From NCBI RefSeq assembly GCF_051307045.1, contig NZ_CP150452.1:496001-560000 (forward strand): a stretch of DNA of 64,000 bases. Reading direction: 5' to 3'. The notes below the pieces were generated by a model. It was not told where the DNA came from and did no database searches. It saw nothing but the letters and a program-made list of their open reading frames with translations. Shown here piece after piece: positions 48,462 to 57,997 of this stretch. The stretch comes from Dryocola sp031988645 (lineage in GTDB: Bacteria > Pseudomonadota > Gammaproteobacteria > Enterobacterales > Enterobacteriaceae). Numbering within the stretch: the stretch's first letter is position 1; each line of letters starts with the position of its first letter. Both the position numbers and the translations under genes were made by a program.

Positions 48462-49769
48462 ATGCCTTTTGCTGCCGACACACCGACCTTTCGCTCCAGG
48501 GCAATGGCTATCCTGCGGGTCACCTCAGGAAACTTTCTTGAGCAGTTTGATTTCTTCCTGTTCGGTTTCTATGCCACCTACATTGCCCACGTGTTCTTCC
48601 CGGCTGAAAACGAATTCGCCTCGCTGATGATGACCTTTGCCGTCTTTGGGGCCGGATTTTTGATGCGCCCCATTGGCGCGGTCGTCCTCGGCGCGTGGAT
48701 AGATAAAGTCGGGCGGCGCAAAGGGCTGATCGTCACCCTGTCCATTATGGCGCTGGGCACGTTTTTAATCGTGCTGGTGCCCGGCTACGACACCATTGGA
48801 TTATGGGCGCCGCTGCTTGTTCTGTGCGGCCGTTTGTTGCAGGGCTTTTCGGCGGGCGCGGAGCTGGGCGGCGTCTCCGTCTATCTTTCTGAAATCGCCA
48901 CGCCCGGCCACAAGGGGTTTTATACCAGCTGGCAGTCCGGCAGCCAGCAGGTCTCCATTATGGTGGCCGCCTCGCTCGGCTACGCCCTTAATCTGCTGAT
49001 GGACGAAAGCACCCTGCACGCCTGGGGATGGCGCATTCCTTTCCTTATCGGCTGCCTGATCGTGCCGTTTATCTTCATGCTGCGCCGCCATCTGGATGAA
49101 ACCGAAGAGTTTGCAAAGCGGGCCAGCCATCTCGAAATAGGCCAGGCGCTGAAAACGTTGCTTAATAACTGGCGCGTGGTGATTGCCGGCATGCTGATGG
49201 TGGCGATGACCACGACCGCCTTTTACCTGATCACCGTGTATGCGCCGACCTTCGGTAAAAAAGTCCTGATGCTGAGTTCCTCAGACAGCCTGCTGGTGAC
49301 GCTGCTGGTCGCTATTTCGAATTTTATCTGGCTGCCCATCGGCGGGGCCATTTCCGATCGCCTCGGGCGCAAGCCGGTGCTGATTGCCATGACGCTGCTG
49401 GCGATCTTCACCACCTGGCCCGCGCTCACCCTGCTGGCTAACGCGCCCGGCTTCGGCATGATGCTGGCCGTGCTGCTGTGGCTGTCATTTATGTATGGTC
49501 TTTATAACGGCGCGATGATCCCCGCGCTTGCGGAAATCATGCCCGCAGAGGTTCGCGTGGCGGGGTTCTCTCTGGCCTACAGTCTGGCAACGGCGCTGTT
49601 TGGCGGCTTTACGCCGGCGGTATCTACCGCGCTGATTCAGTATACCGGCGACAAAGCGGCGCCGGGGTACTGGATGAGCTTCGCCGCCGTCTGCGCGCTG
49701 CTTGCCACGCTCTGGCTTTATCACCAGGCATCCGATCGCAGCTGGCATACCCGTAAATCATTTAGCTAA
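48462..49769 (+). CDS. citrate/tricarballylate:proton symporter (CitA/TcuC-like MFS)
   Basis: A 435-aa MFS transporter of the metabolite:H+ symporter family. Matching CitA/TcuC are TSGNFLEQFDFFLFGFYATY, FGAGFLMRPIGAVVLGAWID, RLLQGFSAGAELGGVSVYLS and SEIATPGHKGFYTSWQSGSQ. The start at 48462 is chosen because GGAGG lies just before it. 12 helices. Likely imports citrate or a related tricarboxylate. The following gene encodes a periplasmic binding protein, an unusual partner. Confidence 0.85.
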   Translation: MPFAADTPTFRSRAMAILRVTSGNFLEQFDFFLFGFYATYIAHVFFPAENEFASLMMTFAVFGAGFLMRPIGAVVLGAWIDKVGRRKGLIVTLSIMALGTFLIVLVPGYDTIGLWAPLLVLCGRLLQGFSAGAELGGVSVYLSEIATPGHKGFYTSWQSGSQQVSIMVAASLGYALNLLMDESTLHAWGWRIPFLIGCLIVPFIFMLRRHLDETEEFAKRASHLEIGQALKTLLNNWRVVIAGMLMVAMTTTAFYLITVYAPTFGKKVLMLSSSDSLLVTLLVAISNFIWLPIGGAISDRLGRKPVLIAMTLLAIFTTWPALTLLANAPGFGMMLAVLLWLSFMYGLYNGAMIPALAEIMPAEVRVAGFSLAYSLATALFGGFTPAVSTALIQYTGDKAAPGYWMSFAAVCALLATLWLYHQASDRSWHTRKSFS

Positions 49770-49779
49770 GGAACAACAA

Positions 49780-50571
49780 ATGAAACAGCTTAAGCTCCGG
49801 GCCGCCGCTTTTCTGTTGGCGATAACTTTCTGCGCCACGGCGGGGGCGGAAGACATTACGGTTATGATTTCCGGCGGATTTTCAGCGGCGCTGGATAAGC
49901 TTGCGCCGCAGTATCAGGCCGCAACGGGCGATACCGTGCATATCGTTCACGGGCCGTCGATGGGCAACTCGCCGGAGGCTATCCCTAACCGTTTATCGGC
50001 AGGCCAGCCGGCGGATGTGGTTATCATGGTCGGCTACGCGCTGGACGACCTGGATAAGCAAAGAAAGATTGCGCAAGGCAGCCGTACCGAGCTTGCGGAT
50101 TCCCGCATCGGCGCCGTGGTACGCGAAGGTTCCGCCGCCCCGGATATCAGCAATATCGATAACCTGAAAGCCGTTTTGCTAAAAGCGAAGTCCATTGCCT
50201 ATTCCGACAGCGCCAGCGGACGCTATGTGCAGGCTGAGCTTTTTAACCGGCTGGGCATTGCCGCGCAGGTCAGGGATAAGACGAGGATGATAGAAAAGAT
50301 CCCCGTCGCGTCCGTGGTGGCGAAGGGCGACGAGGAGATTGGTTTTCAGCAGGTGAGCGAGCTGCTGCCGGTGAAAGGCGCTAAATTTATCGGCCGTATT
50401 CCTGAATCCGTGCAGTACGTTACCCGCTTTGCCGGCGCGGTAGTGGCCGGAGCGCCTCACCAGCAGCAGGCCCGACGTCTGCTTCGCTATCTGGCGTCGC
50501 CTGAAGCGCAAACGGTGGTGCGCCAGACGGGGCTGGACCCGCTGCCTGCTACGGGCGGAATAGCCCGATAA
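49780..50571 (+). CDS. ModA-like periplasmic substrate-binding protein
   Basis: A 263-aa exported protein with signal peptide LRAAAFLLAITFCATAGA. The mature part follows the ModA-like type 2 binding fold: ITVMISGGFSAALDKLAPQY, SMGNSPEAIPNRLSAGQPAD, SDSASGRYVQAELFNRLGIA. It starts 10 bp after the transporter stop with an AAGGAA site. No ABC permease or ATPase is adjacent, so it may sense or bind a carboxylate rather than feed an ABC importer. Its end overlaps the convergent LysR gene by 23 bp. Confidence 0.8.
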   Translation: MKQLKLRAAAFLLAITFCATAGAEDITVMISGGFSAALDKLAPQYQAATGDTVHIVHGPSMGNSPEAIPNRLSAGQPADVVIMVGYALDDLDKQRKIAQGSRTELADSRIGAVVREGSAAPDISNIDNLKAVLLKAKSIAYSDSASGRYVQAELFNRLGIAAQVRDKTRMIEKIPVASVVAKGDEEIGFQQVSELLPVKGAKFIGRIPESVQYVTRFAGAVVAGAPHQQQARRLLRYLASPEAQTVVRQTGLDPLPATGGIAR

Positions 50572-51445
50572 TCGTTTTTTCCAGCTCGGCCGCCACGGGG
50601 GACAGCGCCGTTCCCGCCCTTTTGATCAGCCCCACCTGCCTTTTAACCACGGGCTCCGTGAGCGGTTTTTGCACCAGCAAAGGATGCCCGCTGTCAGGAA
50701 GGGCCATGGAGGGCACCGCCGCAATCCCCAGCCCCGCTTCGACCATGCCCATCATGGTGGTGACGTGCTGCGTTTCGCACACCGGGGCACGGCGCCTGGC
50801 AATCTCGCCCAGCGCCCGATCGAGCAGGTGGCGGTTGCCGGAAGATTTATTCAGCCAGATATAGTCGGCGTTAAAAAACGCCTGCCACGTCAGGCTGTCG
50901 CGCTGTGCGAAGGGGTGAGCAGGGGGGCAAATCACCTGGTAGGTTTCATCGGCTAAAGGCAGAAACGTCAGGTCCGCCTCGCCGCTGGAGAGAAAGCTTA
51001 AGCCGAAATCGGCCTGTTTGTTATGTACGGCGGTATACACATTCCCGGCGCTGGTATCGATAAGCCGGATGCGGATTTTTTTAAACTGCGTTCTGAAGCG
51101 CGCAATGACCCTGGGCATAAAGTAATAGGCGGCGGAAGGCACGCAGGCGACGGTCACCATGCCGCTGCCGAAGGCCGCACGCTCGCTGATGCCGTTAAGG
51201 GCGTCCTCAAAGTCGCTTAGCAGATGCCGGGCGCGGGGAGCAAAGGTTCTTCCGGTCTGCGTCAGCGTTACGCTGCGGGTCGTTCTGTCAAAAAGCCGCA
51301 CGCCAAGGGAGGATTCAAGCTTTTCGATACGGCGGCTTAGCGCGGACTGCGAGATACAGATTGCCTCAGCCGCGTAGCGAAAGCTGCCGTGCTCGCACAG
51401 CGCGATAAACGCGTATAAATCCTGCAAATCAAAATTGGGCAACAT
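50549..51445 (-). CDS. LysR-family regulator, likely of the CitA-like operon
   Basis: A 298-aa LysR protein. The HTH begins FDLQDLYAFIALCEHGSFRY and AICISQSALSRRIEKLESSL. The effector domain follows from about residue 90 (GMVTVACVPSAAYYFMP). Convergent with the ModA-like gene and upstream of tauA on the other strand. Target is a guess from proximity: the transporter/binding-protein pair. Confidence 0.85.
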   Translation of the reverse strand: MLPNFDLQDLYAFIALCEHGSFRYAAEAICISQSALSRRIEKLESSLGVRLFDRTTRSVTLTQTGRTFAPRARHLLSDFEDALNGISERAAFGSGMVTVACVPSAAYYFMPRVIARFRTQFKKIRIRLIDTSAGNVYTAVHNKQADFGLSFLSSGEADLTFLPLADETYQVICPPAHPFAQRDSLTWQAFFNADYIWLNKSSGNRHLLDRALGEIARRRAPVCETQHVTTMMGMVEAGLGIAAVPSMALPDSGHPLLVQKPLTEPVVKRQVGLIKRAGTALSPVAAELEKTIIGLFRP

Positions 51446-51700
51446 TCGCGCCTCGGTTTAACTATTACACAACAAAATATTAACAAGGCGCGGGGCGGCG
51501 GAAAAGCTTTAAGCACAAGCCTGTGCCTCAGAGCGGCGTCGACAGGGGCGTTTTCTCTTTTTGCGTCTTTCCCGTTTTCCGGCTATCCAAAGCAAAATCT
51601 TATCTAAGGACATAAAAGCATTAGCGATAATTTTTAATTCTTTTATGTCATCGCCGCCGTTGGAAATACTGCTCACATCATCGAGACAGGAGCAGACACC

Positions 51701-52676
51701 ATGGCAGCATCACGACATTCTCTTTGGCTGGCAGCGCTGGCCTTTATTGCCGCACCGGCGTTCGCGGTAGACGTTACCGTGGCGTATCAAACCTCCGCGG
51801 AGCCTGCGAAAGTGGCGCAGGCCGACAACACCTTTGCTAAAGACAGCGGCGCCAAAGTGGAATGGCGCAAGTTCGACAGCGGGGCGAGCGTAGTGCGCGC
51901 CCTGGCCTCCGGCGACGTGCAGATCGGCAATATCGGCTCCAGCCCGCTGGCGGTGGGCCGCCAGCCAGAAGGTGCCGATTGAAGTGTTCCTGCTGGCGTC
52001 CCAGCTCGGCAACTCCGAGGCGCTGGTGGTGAAAAAAGGCATCACCGATCCAAAGGATCTGATCGGTAAACGCATCGCCGTTCCTTTCATCTCCACCACC
52101 CACTACAGCCTGCTGGCGGCGCTGAAACACTGGGGCATCAAGCCCGGCCAGGTGCAGATCCTTAATCTTCAGCCTCCGGCGATTATCGCCGCCTGGCAGC
52201 GTGGCGATATCGACGGCGCCTATGTCTGGGCGCCCGCGGTAAACGAGCTGGAGAAAGATGGCACCGTGCTGACCGATTCCGCGCAGGTGGGCAAATGGGG
52301 CGCGCCGACGCTTGACGTCTGGGTCGTGCGCAAAGACTTTGCCCGGCAGCATCCTGACGTGGTGGCGGCCTTCGCCAAAAGTGCTCTCGCCGCGCAAAAA
52401 GGCTATATCGATAACCCGGATGCCTGGCTTAAGCAGCCGGATAACCTCAGCAAGCTTTCCCGTCTGAGCGGCGTTCCGGAAAGCGACGTGCCGGCGCTGG
52501 TGAAGGGCAATACCTATCTCACGCCGGGGCAGCAGACCGAGCAGCTTAGCGGCCCGGTCAATAAAGCGATCGTCGACACCGCGCAGTTCCTGAAGTCGCA
52601 GGGCAAAGTCCCGGCGGTGGAAACGGACTACAGCCAGTTCGTCACCGACCGCTTCGTGAAAACGCTGGCGCAGTAA
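51701..52676 (+). CDS. tauA: taurine ABC transporter binding protein TauA, frameshifted at a GGCC tract
   Basis: TauA is the periplasmic taurine receptor. The signal peptide SLWLAALAFIAAPAFA is followed by VDVTVAYQTSAEPAKVAQAD. The frame is lost after SSPLAV and resumes PIEVFLLASQLGNSEALVVK. Removing one G from GGGCC (51955-51959) gives LAVAASQKVPIEV and a 324-aa protein of normal size. First gene of tauABCD, a sulfate-starvation operon (Cbl/CysB control expected). The 255 bp upstream to the LysR start is the promoter region. Confidence 0.94.
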
Positions 52677-52687
52677 GGGGGCAGGCC

Positions 52688-53455
52688 ATGTTACAGGTTT
52701 CAGGACTCAGTGCAGACTATGCCGGTAAAACCGTCCTCAACGACATCAGCCTGACGGTGGATGAAGGGGAGCTGCTGGTGGTGCTCGGCCCGTCCGGCTG
52801 CGGAAAAACGACGCTGTTAAACCTGATAGCTGGCTTTGTTCCTTACCACACCGGCAGCATCACCTTGCAGGGCAAGCAGGTAACCGGGCCGGGCGCCGAG
52901 CGCGGCGTGGTCTTCCAGAACGAAGGGCTGCTGCCGTGGCGAACGGTGCTGGACAACGTCGCCTTCGGCCTGCAGCTTGCCGGGCAGCCGAAGCCGCAAC
53001 GAGAGCAGATCGCGCGCGATATGCTGCGCAAGGTCGGCCTTGAGGACAAGGCGGAGCGCGCCATCTGGCAGCTCTCCGGCGGCCAGCGGCAGCGGGTGGG
53101 CATCGCCCGCGCTCTTGCCACCCAGCCGCAGCTTTTGCTGCTCGACGAGCCTTTTGGCGCGCTGGACGCCTTTACCCGCGAACAGATGCAGACCCTGCTG
53201 TTAAAGCTGTGGCATGAGAGCCGCCGCCAGGTGCTGCTTATCACCCATGACATCGAAGAGGCGGTCTTCCTCGCCACCGAGCTGGTGCTGCTTTCCGCAG
53301 GGCCGGGGCGCGTGCTGGAGCGTCTGCCGCTCGATTTCGGCCGCCGCTTTGCCGCAGGCGAATCCTGCCGCAGCATCAAATCCGATCCTGAATTTATCGC
53401 GAAGCGCGAGTACGTGCTGAGCCGTGTCTTTGAACAGCGGGAGGGCTTCCTGTGA
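52688..53455 (+). CDS. tauB: taurine ABC transporter ATPase TauB
   Basis: A 255-aa ABC ATPase: Walker A GPSGCGKTTLLN, signature LSGGQRQRVGIARAL, Walker B LLLDEPFGALD, switch His in LLITHDIEEAV. It energises taurine import with TauC. It starts 11 bp after tauA. Its stop overlaps the tauC GTG start. Confidence 0.96.
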   Translation: MLQVSGLSADYAGKTVLNDISLTVDEGELLVVLGPSGCGKTTLLNLIAGFVPYHTGSITLQGKQVTGPGAERGVVFQNEGLLPWRTVLDNVAFGLQLAGQPKPQREQIARDMLRKVGLEDKAERAIWQLSGGQRQRVGIARALATQPQLLLLDEPFGALDAFTREQMQTLLLKLWHESRRQVLLITHDIEEAVFLATELVLLSAGPGRVLERLPLDFGRRFAAGESCRSIKSDPEFIAKREYVLSRVFEQREGFL

Positions 53456-54279
53456 GCATCGCGATCCCAGATAAACCGCGTCGCAGGCGCCTCGCCCTGC
53501 GCTGGCCGTTCTCGCGCCAGATTACGTTAAGCCTCGTTACGCTGACCACCATCGTTGTGCTGTGGTGGTGGGTGGCCGCCGAACAGTGGATAAGCCCGCT
53601 GTTTCTGCCGCCGCCGGGGCAGGTGTTAAGCAAGCTTATCAGTATCGCAGGTCCCCAGGGCTTTATGGATGCGACGCTCTGGCAGCATCTTGCGGCCAGC
53701 CTGCTGCGCATCCTTACCGCGCTGGCGGCCGCGGTGCTGATTGGCATTCCGGTTGGCATCGCGATGGGCCTAAGCCCGACGGTGCGCGGCATCCTCGATC
53801 CGCTGATCGAGCTGTATCGCCCGGTGCCGCCGCTGGCCTATTTACCGCTGATGGTCATCTGGTTCGGCATCGGCGAAACCTCGAAAATCCTGCTGATTTA
53901 TCTGGCGATTTTCGCGCCTGTCGCGATGTCGACCATGGCCGGCGTGCGCAGCGCTCAGCAGGTTCGTGTTCGCGCCGCCCGTGCTCTGGGAGCCTCGCGA
54001 GCGCAGGTGGTATGGCACGTGATTTTGCCGGGCGCATTGCCCGAGATACTGACCGGGTTCCGCATCGGGCTGGGCGTGGGCTGGTCAACTTTAGTGGCCG
54101 CCGAGCTTATCGCCGCCACCCGCGGGCTGGGGTTTATGGTGCAGTCCGCCGGTGAGTTTCTGGCAACCGACGTGGTGCTGGCCGGCATCGGCGTGATTGC
54201 CGTTATCGCATTTTGTTTAGAGCTGGGTCTGCGCGCGTTGCAGCGTCGTTTAACCCCATGGCATGGAGAAGGGCAATGA
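53452..54279 (+). CDS. tauC: taurine ABC transporter permease TauC
   Basis: A 275-aa inner-membrane permease with about six helices and the EAA loop (RVRAARALGASRAQVVWHVI). GTG start at 53452 overlapping the tauB stop (GTGA). Also overlaps tauD by 4 bases, so the operon is tightly coupled. Confidence 0.95.
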   Translation: MSIAIPDKPRRRRLALRWPFSRQITLSLVTLTTIVVLWWWVAAEQWISPLFLPPPGQVLSKLISIAGPQGFMDATLWQHLAASLLRILTALAAAVLIGIPVGIAMGLSPTVRGILDPLIELYRPVPPLAYLPLMVIWFGIGETSKILLIYLAIFAPVAMSTMAGVRSAQQVRVRAARALGASRAQVVWHVILPGALPEILTGFRIGLGVGWSTLVAAELIAATRGLGFMVQSAGEFLATDVVLAGIGVIAVIAFCLELGLRALQRRLTPWHGEGQ

Positions 54280-55124
54280 GTGAAAAAGTGAATATTGTGC
54301 CGCTGGGGCCATACATCGGCGGGCTGGTCAGCGGCGTGGACTTAACGCGCGGGCTGAGCGACAACCAGTTCGAGCAAATTTATCACGCGCTGATCCGCCA
54401 TCAGGTGCTGTTCTTCCGCGATCGGCCGATTACCCCGGCGCAGCAGCGCGGGCTGGCGCTGCGCTTCGGCGATTTGCACATTCATCCGGTTTACCCGCAT
54501 GCGGAAGGCGTGGAAGAAATTATCCTGCTGGATACCCACAACGATAACCCGCCGGATAACGACAACTGGCACACCGACGTGACCTTTATTGAAACGCCGC
54601 CCGCCGGGGCGATCCTCGCCGCGAAGCTGCTGCCGGAAACGGGCGGCGACACGCTGTGGACCAGCGGCATTGCCGCATACGAGGCGCTGTCCGAGCCGTT
54701 TAAGCGCCTGCTTTCCGGCCTTAAGGCGGAGCATGATTTCAGGAAGTCTTTCCCGGAATACAAGCATACCCGCACCGAGGCGGAGCATGCGCGCTGGCGC
54801 GAGGCCGTCGCCAAAAATCCGCCGCTTACGCATCCGGTTATCCGCACCCATCCGGTGAGCGGCAAGCAGGCGCTGTTTGTTAACGAAGGCTTCACCACGC
54901 GCATCGTCGATCTTTCCCAGAAAGAGAGCGACGCGCTGCTGGCTTTCCTGTTCGCGCATATCACCAAACCGGAGTTCCAGGTGCGCTGGCGCTGGCGGCA
55001 AAACGACATCGCCATCTGGGATAACCGCGTCACGCAGCATTACGCGAACGCCGATTACCTTCCCGCGCGGCGTGTTATGCACCGCGCGACGATATTAGGC
55101 GATAAGCCTTTTTACCGGGGATGA
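54276..55124 (+). CDS. tauD: taurine dioxygenase TauD
   Basis: A 282-aa Fe(II)/2-oxoglutarate dioxygenase that oxidises taurine to sulfite and aminoacetaldehyde. Iron ligands are the His and Asp in WHTDVTFIE (about residues 98-100) and the distal His in VTQHYANADY; the 2-oxoglutarate Arg follows near RRVMHRATI. ATG overlaps the tauC stop. Intact. Confidence 0.96.
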   Translation: MSEKVNIVPLGPYIGGLVSGVDLTRGLSDNQFEQIYHALIRHQVLFFRDRPITPAQQRGLALRFGDLHIHPVYPHAEGVEEIILLDTHNDNPPDNDNWHTDVTFIETPPAGAILAAKLLPETGGDTLWTSGIAAYEALSEPFKRLLSGLKAEHDFRKSFPEYKHTRTEAEHARWREAVAKNPPLTHPVIRTHPVSGKQALFVNEGFTTRIVDLSQKESDALLAFLFAHITKPEFQVRWRWRQNDIAIWDNRVTQHYANADYLPARRVMHRATILGDKPFYRG

Positions 55125-55137
55125 TTGGAGTAAGGCT

Positions 55138-55166
55138 GGTGGATGGCGCTGGCGCTAATCCACCCT
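55138..55166. repeat. REP palindrome between tauD and nepI
   Basis: GGTGGATGGCGCTGGCGCT closed by AATCCACC, followed by a partial second copy (TAGGGCGGATAAACGAAGTG). It lies between convergent tauD and nepI. Confidence 0.75.
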
Positions 55167-55216
55167 ACTGTTTTTGTAGGGCGGATAAACGAAGTGCCAA
55201 CCGCCGGGGGATAGCG

Positions 55217-56437
55217 TTATTTAACCCGCACCTTCACAGCCACCAAAGCCGCTGTCAGCAGCATTAAGCTTCCTGAAAGCACCAGCGGCGAGAGCAGGCC
55301 CAGGTTATCCAGCGCGTAGCCGCCGACCGCGGCGCCGCAGGTGTTGGCGAGCTGAATGACCGCCACCTGAATAGATCCCGCTTTTTCAGCCTGATCCGCA
55401 AGCGAGCGGGTGATCCACGTTGACCAGCCGACCGGTATCAGCGCGAAGGCAAAGCCCCAGATAATGGCGATGGCCGACGCCACGATCTTGTCCGTTCCCC
55501 ACAGCACCAGAACCAGCGCGCTCAGCGCCAGCACCATAGGCGCCACGGCCAGCGCGAGCTTCAGCGAACGCTTAAGAAACACCGCCGAAAGGGAGGTGCC
55601 CACAAAGCTTGCGATACCGAAACTCAGCAGCACCAGCGTCAGGCCGTCGACGTCGAAGCCCGCAAGGGTCATATACACCGGACGAATATAGGTAAAGAAG
55701 GCAAACTGCCCGGCGAAGGCCATAAAAATAGCCGCCATGCCCGCCAGCACGCCGGGGCGCTTAAGCAGCCCGAACATATTTTGCTTATGCCGGGTGGATT
55801 CTCCCGGCAGCGGCGGCAGCGCTTTCCAGACCCAAATAATGCAGACCACGCCCATCAGCGCCGCGCCGTTAAACACGTTGCGCCAGCCGATAATTCCGCC
55901 CAGGAAACTGCCCAGCGGGGCGGCGATAACCAGCGCGATGGAGACGGCGCCGAAGATAACCGACAGCGCTTTCGGCACCGTTCTTACGGGTACAAGGCGC
56001 ATGGTCAGCGAGGCCGACATCGCCCAGAAGCCGCCCAGCGCCAGCCCCAGGCAGGCGCGCCCTGCCAGCAGCAGCGTAAAGTTTTGCGCAAAGGAAACCA
56101 GCAGGCAGGAGAGGGTGAGCAGCACGGCGAACAGAAAAACGACGTAGCGCCTGTCGGCGGAACGGATGACGGTGGTGATAAACAGGCTGGAGAACATGGC
56201 GACAAACGCCGTCACGGTGACCGATTGCCCGGCCACGCCTTCTGAAATACCCAGCTCCTGCGCCATCGGCGTCAGCAGGCTTACCGGCAGGAATTCCACG
56301 GTAATCAGGCAGGCGACGCAAAACGCTACGGCGAAAACCGCCGACCAGTTAGGGCGCGACACCGCTCCCGGCTGGCTTACTTCTTCAACATGCTCACTCA
56401 ATTTCGTCACCGGATACTTTTTGTCATAAAGCCGCAT
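55217..56437 (-). CDS. nepI: purine ribonucleoside exporter NepI
   Basis: A 406-aa MFS efflux protein closely matching E. coli NepI (YicM): RPNWSAVFAVAFCVACLITV, FLPVSLLTPMAQELGISEGV, GRACLGLALGGFWAMSASLT, WSTWITRSLADQAEKAGSIQ. It exports inosine, guanosine and related purine nucleosides. The N-terminus is longer than in E. coli; the true start may be a few codons further in. Divergent from fimA. Confidence 0.92.
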   Translation of the reverse strand: MRLYDKKYPVTKLSEHVEEVSQPGAVSRPNWSAVFAVAFCVACLITVEFLPVSLLTPMAQELGISEGVAGQSVTVTAFVAMFSSLFITTVIRSADRRYVVFLFAVLLTLSCLLVSFAQNFTLLLAGRACLGLALGGFWAMSASLTMRLVPVRTVPKALSVIFGAVSIALVIAAPLGSFLGGIIGWRNVFNGAALMGVVCIIWVWKALPPLPGESTRHKQNMFGLLKRPGVLAGMAAIFMAFAGQFAFFTYIRPVYMTLAGFDVDGLTLVLLSFGIASFVGTSLSAVFLKRSLKLALAVAPMVLALSALVLVLWGTDKIVASAIAIIWGFAFALIPVGWSTWITRSLADQAEKAGSIQVAVIQLANTCGAAVGGYALDNLGLLSPLVLSGSLMLLTAALVAVKVRVK

Positions 56438-56778
56438 AGTGTAACACCCTGAGTGTGACGCATTTAACGTTTTGGCAACTTTATTCGGCGAAAACCGGGG
56501 TGATTTACCCGATTTCTTAGAGGTTATTAAGACGCCGCTTAGGTTATATAAAGATTTAGCGGGTATGATTTAACCCCCGATTCTATTAATTTATCCCCCG
56601 TCGCCAGCTGGCGTTTTAAATATTTAATTAATTATCGATATTGCTGAAAATTACCGGAAAGCACTGCCTTATTTATCAGGCCGGTGGAGGCTGCTTCAGC
56701 GAAAAGATAATTAATAAATACCGGAATATATATTCATTACTCTCCGCGCTGTGCGTTTTAATCATTTAAGGAATACTC
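56438..56778. promoter_or_regulatory. control region between nepI and fimA
   Basis: 341 bp, AT-rich, with AAGGAA just before fimA. I looked for the inverted repeats of an invertible fimS switch and for fimB/fimE-like genes and saw neither. Control by FimZ from the far end of the cluster is more likely, as in Salmonella. Confidence 0.55.
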
Positions 56779-57342
56779 ATGAAATTCAGCAAAATTGCTT
56801 CTTGTTTAATTGCCGGCATCGTCCTGATGAGCGGCGCGGCTCAAGCGGAAGACCCGGTTACGCCGGTTACCGTTAACGGCGGCACCGTTCATTTTAAAGG
56901 CGAGCTGGTTAACGCCGCGTGCGCGGTAAGCACCGAGTCTGACGGTCAGGTGGTAAAACTGGGTCAGTACCGCACCGCCTCTTTCACCAAAGCGGGCGAT
57001 ACCTCCGCGCAGATCCCTTTCACCATCGTTCTGAACGACTGTGACAGCACCGTAGCCGCTACCGCTTCGGCCGCTTTTGCAGGCCAGGCCGACGCCGTTG
57101 ATCCCACCCTGCTGGCGGTTAACTCCGGCGACAACACCACCACCGCTAAGGGCGTAGGCATCGAAATCCTCGACCGCGCTTCTAAAGTGCTGACCCCGGA
57201 CGGCGCGACCTTCTCCACCGCTCAGAACCTGACCGACGGGACTAACACCCTGCCGTTCACCGCGCGCTATAAAGCGACGGCGGCAACCGCGACCGCGGGT
57301 AAAGCCAACGCTGACGCCACTTTCGTTATGAAATACGAGTAA
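56779..57342 (+). CDS. fimA: major type 1 fimbrial subunit FimA
   Basis: A 187-aa pilin. The signal peptide is cleaved after GAAQA. The mature chain has the pilin disulfide cysteines (VNAACAVS and LNDCDST), the donor strand region near the N-terminus (VTVNGGTVHFKGEL) and the C-terminal beta-zipper TFVMKYE with penultimate Tyr. First gene of the chaperone-usher operon. Confidence 0.93.
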   Translation: MKFSKIASCLIAGIVLMSGAAQAEDPVTPVTVNGGTVHFKGELVNAACAVSTESDGQVVKLGQYRTASFTKAGDTSAQIPFTIVLNDCDSTVAATASAAFAGQADAVDPTLLAVNSGDNTTTAKGVGIEILDRASKVLTPDGATFSTAQNLTDGTNTLPFTARYKATAATATAGKANADATFVMKYE

Positions 57343-57410
57343 TTAAAGCGCAGGGATGATGCACGCCTCAGGGAAGAGGCAGATTTCACGTTAATCCTGA
57401 GAAGGCGAGC

Positions 57411-57956
57411 ATGAAAAGGAAAATTCTGTGCCTCCTGTTACTGGCCGCGGCAAGCCCGGCGCTGGCGAAGCGAACGGTGGTGATTGACGGCGGCAAAGTG
57501 CATATGCAGGGCTCGCTGGTTAACGGCGCCTGCGCCGTCGCGCCCGAAAGCCAGGAGATGACCATACAGATGGGGCAGTACCGCAGCACTCTTTTTCAGG
57601 GCGTGGGCAGCTATGCGCCAGTCAGCATTCCGTTCGCCATCCGCTTGACCGGCTGCCTGCCCGACGTTGCTGAACAGGTGGGCATCGCTTTTCAGGGCGC
57701 CACGCCCGTCGAAGACCCGCAGGTCTTTCTGGCGGCGACCAGCGTAAACGGCAATGACGCCAGCGCCGGTATCGGGCTTGCTTTATTCGACAGCGAACAG
57801 CAGCTCATTATTCCCAATACCGCGCCGGCCTATTTTATGCCGGTTAAAACCCAGGAAATGACTTTTCATTTCACCGCTCGTTACCGTTCGGTTTCCGGAC
57901 GCGTATTGCCGGGAAATATTCATTCTGATGTCTGGTTCACGCTGGTTTACCCCTGA
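57411..57956 (+). CDS. fimI: FimI-like minor fimbrial protein
   Basis: A 181-aa pilin-fold protein directly after fimA, with signal peptide LCLLLLAAASPALA. It has paired cysteines (NGACAVAPES, LTGCLPDV) and an aromatic C-terminus (WFTLVYP). Size and place match FimI, a minor subunit that may end pilus growth. Confidence 0.88.
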   Translation: MKRKILCLLLLAAASPALAKRTVVIDGGKVHMQGSLVNGACAVAPESQEMTIQMGQYRSTLFQGVGSYAPVSIPFAIRLTGCLPDVAEQVGIAFQGATPVEDPQVFLAATSVNGNDASAGIGLALFDSEQQLIIPNTAPAYFMPVKTQEMTFHFTARYRSVSGRVLPGNIHSDVWFTLVYP

Positions 57957-57997
57957 GTCGAGCCCTTCATAACGTAATTTAGATGGTATCTGTCGTG

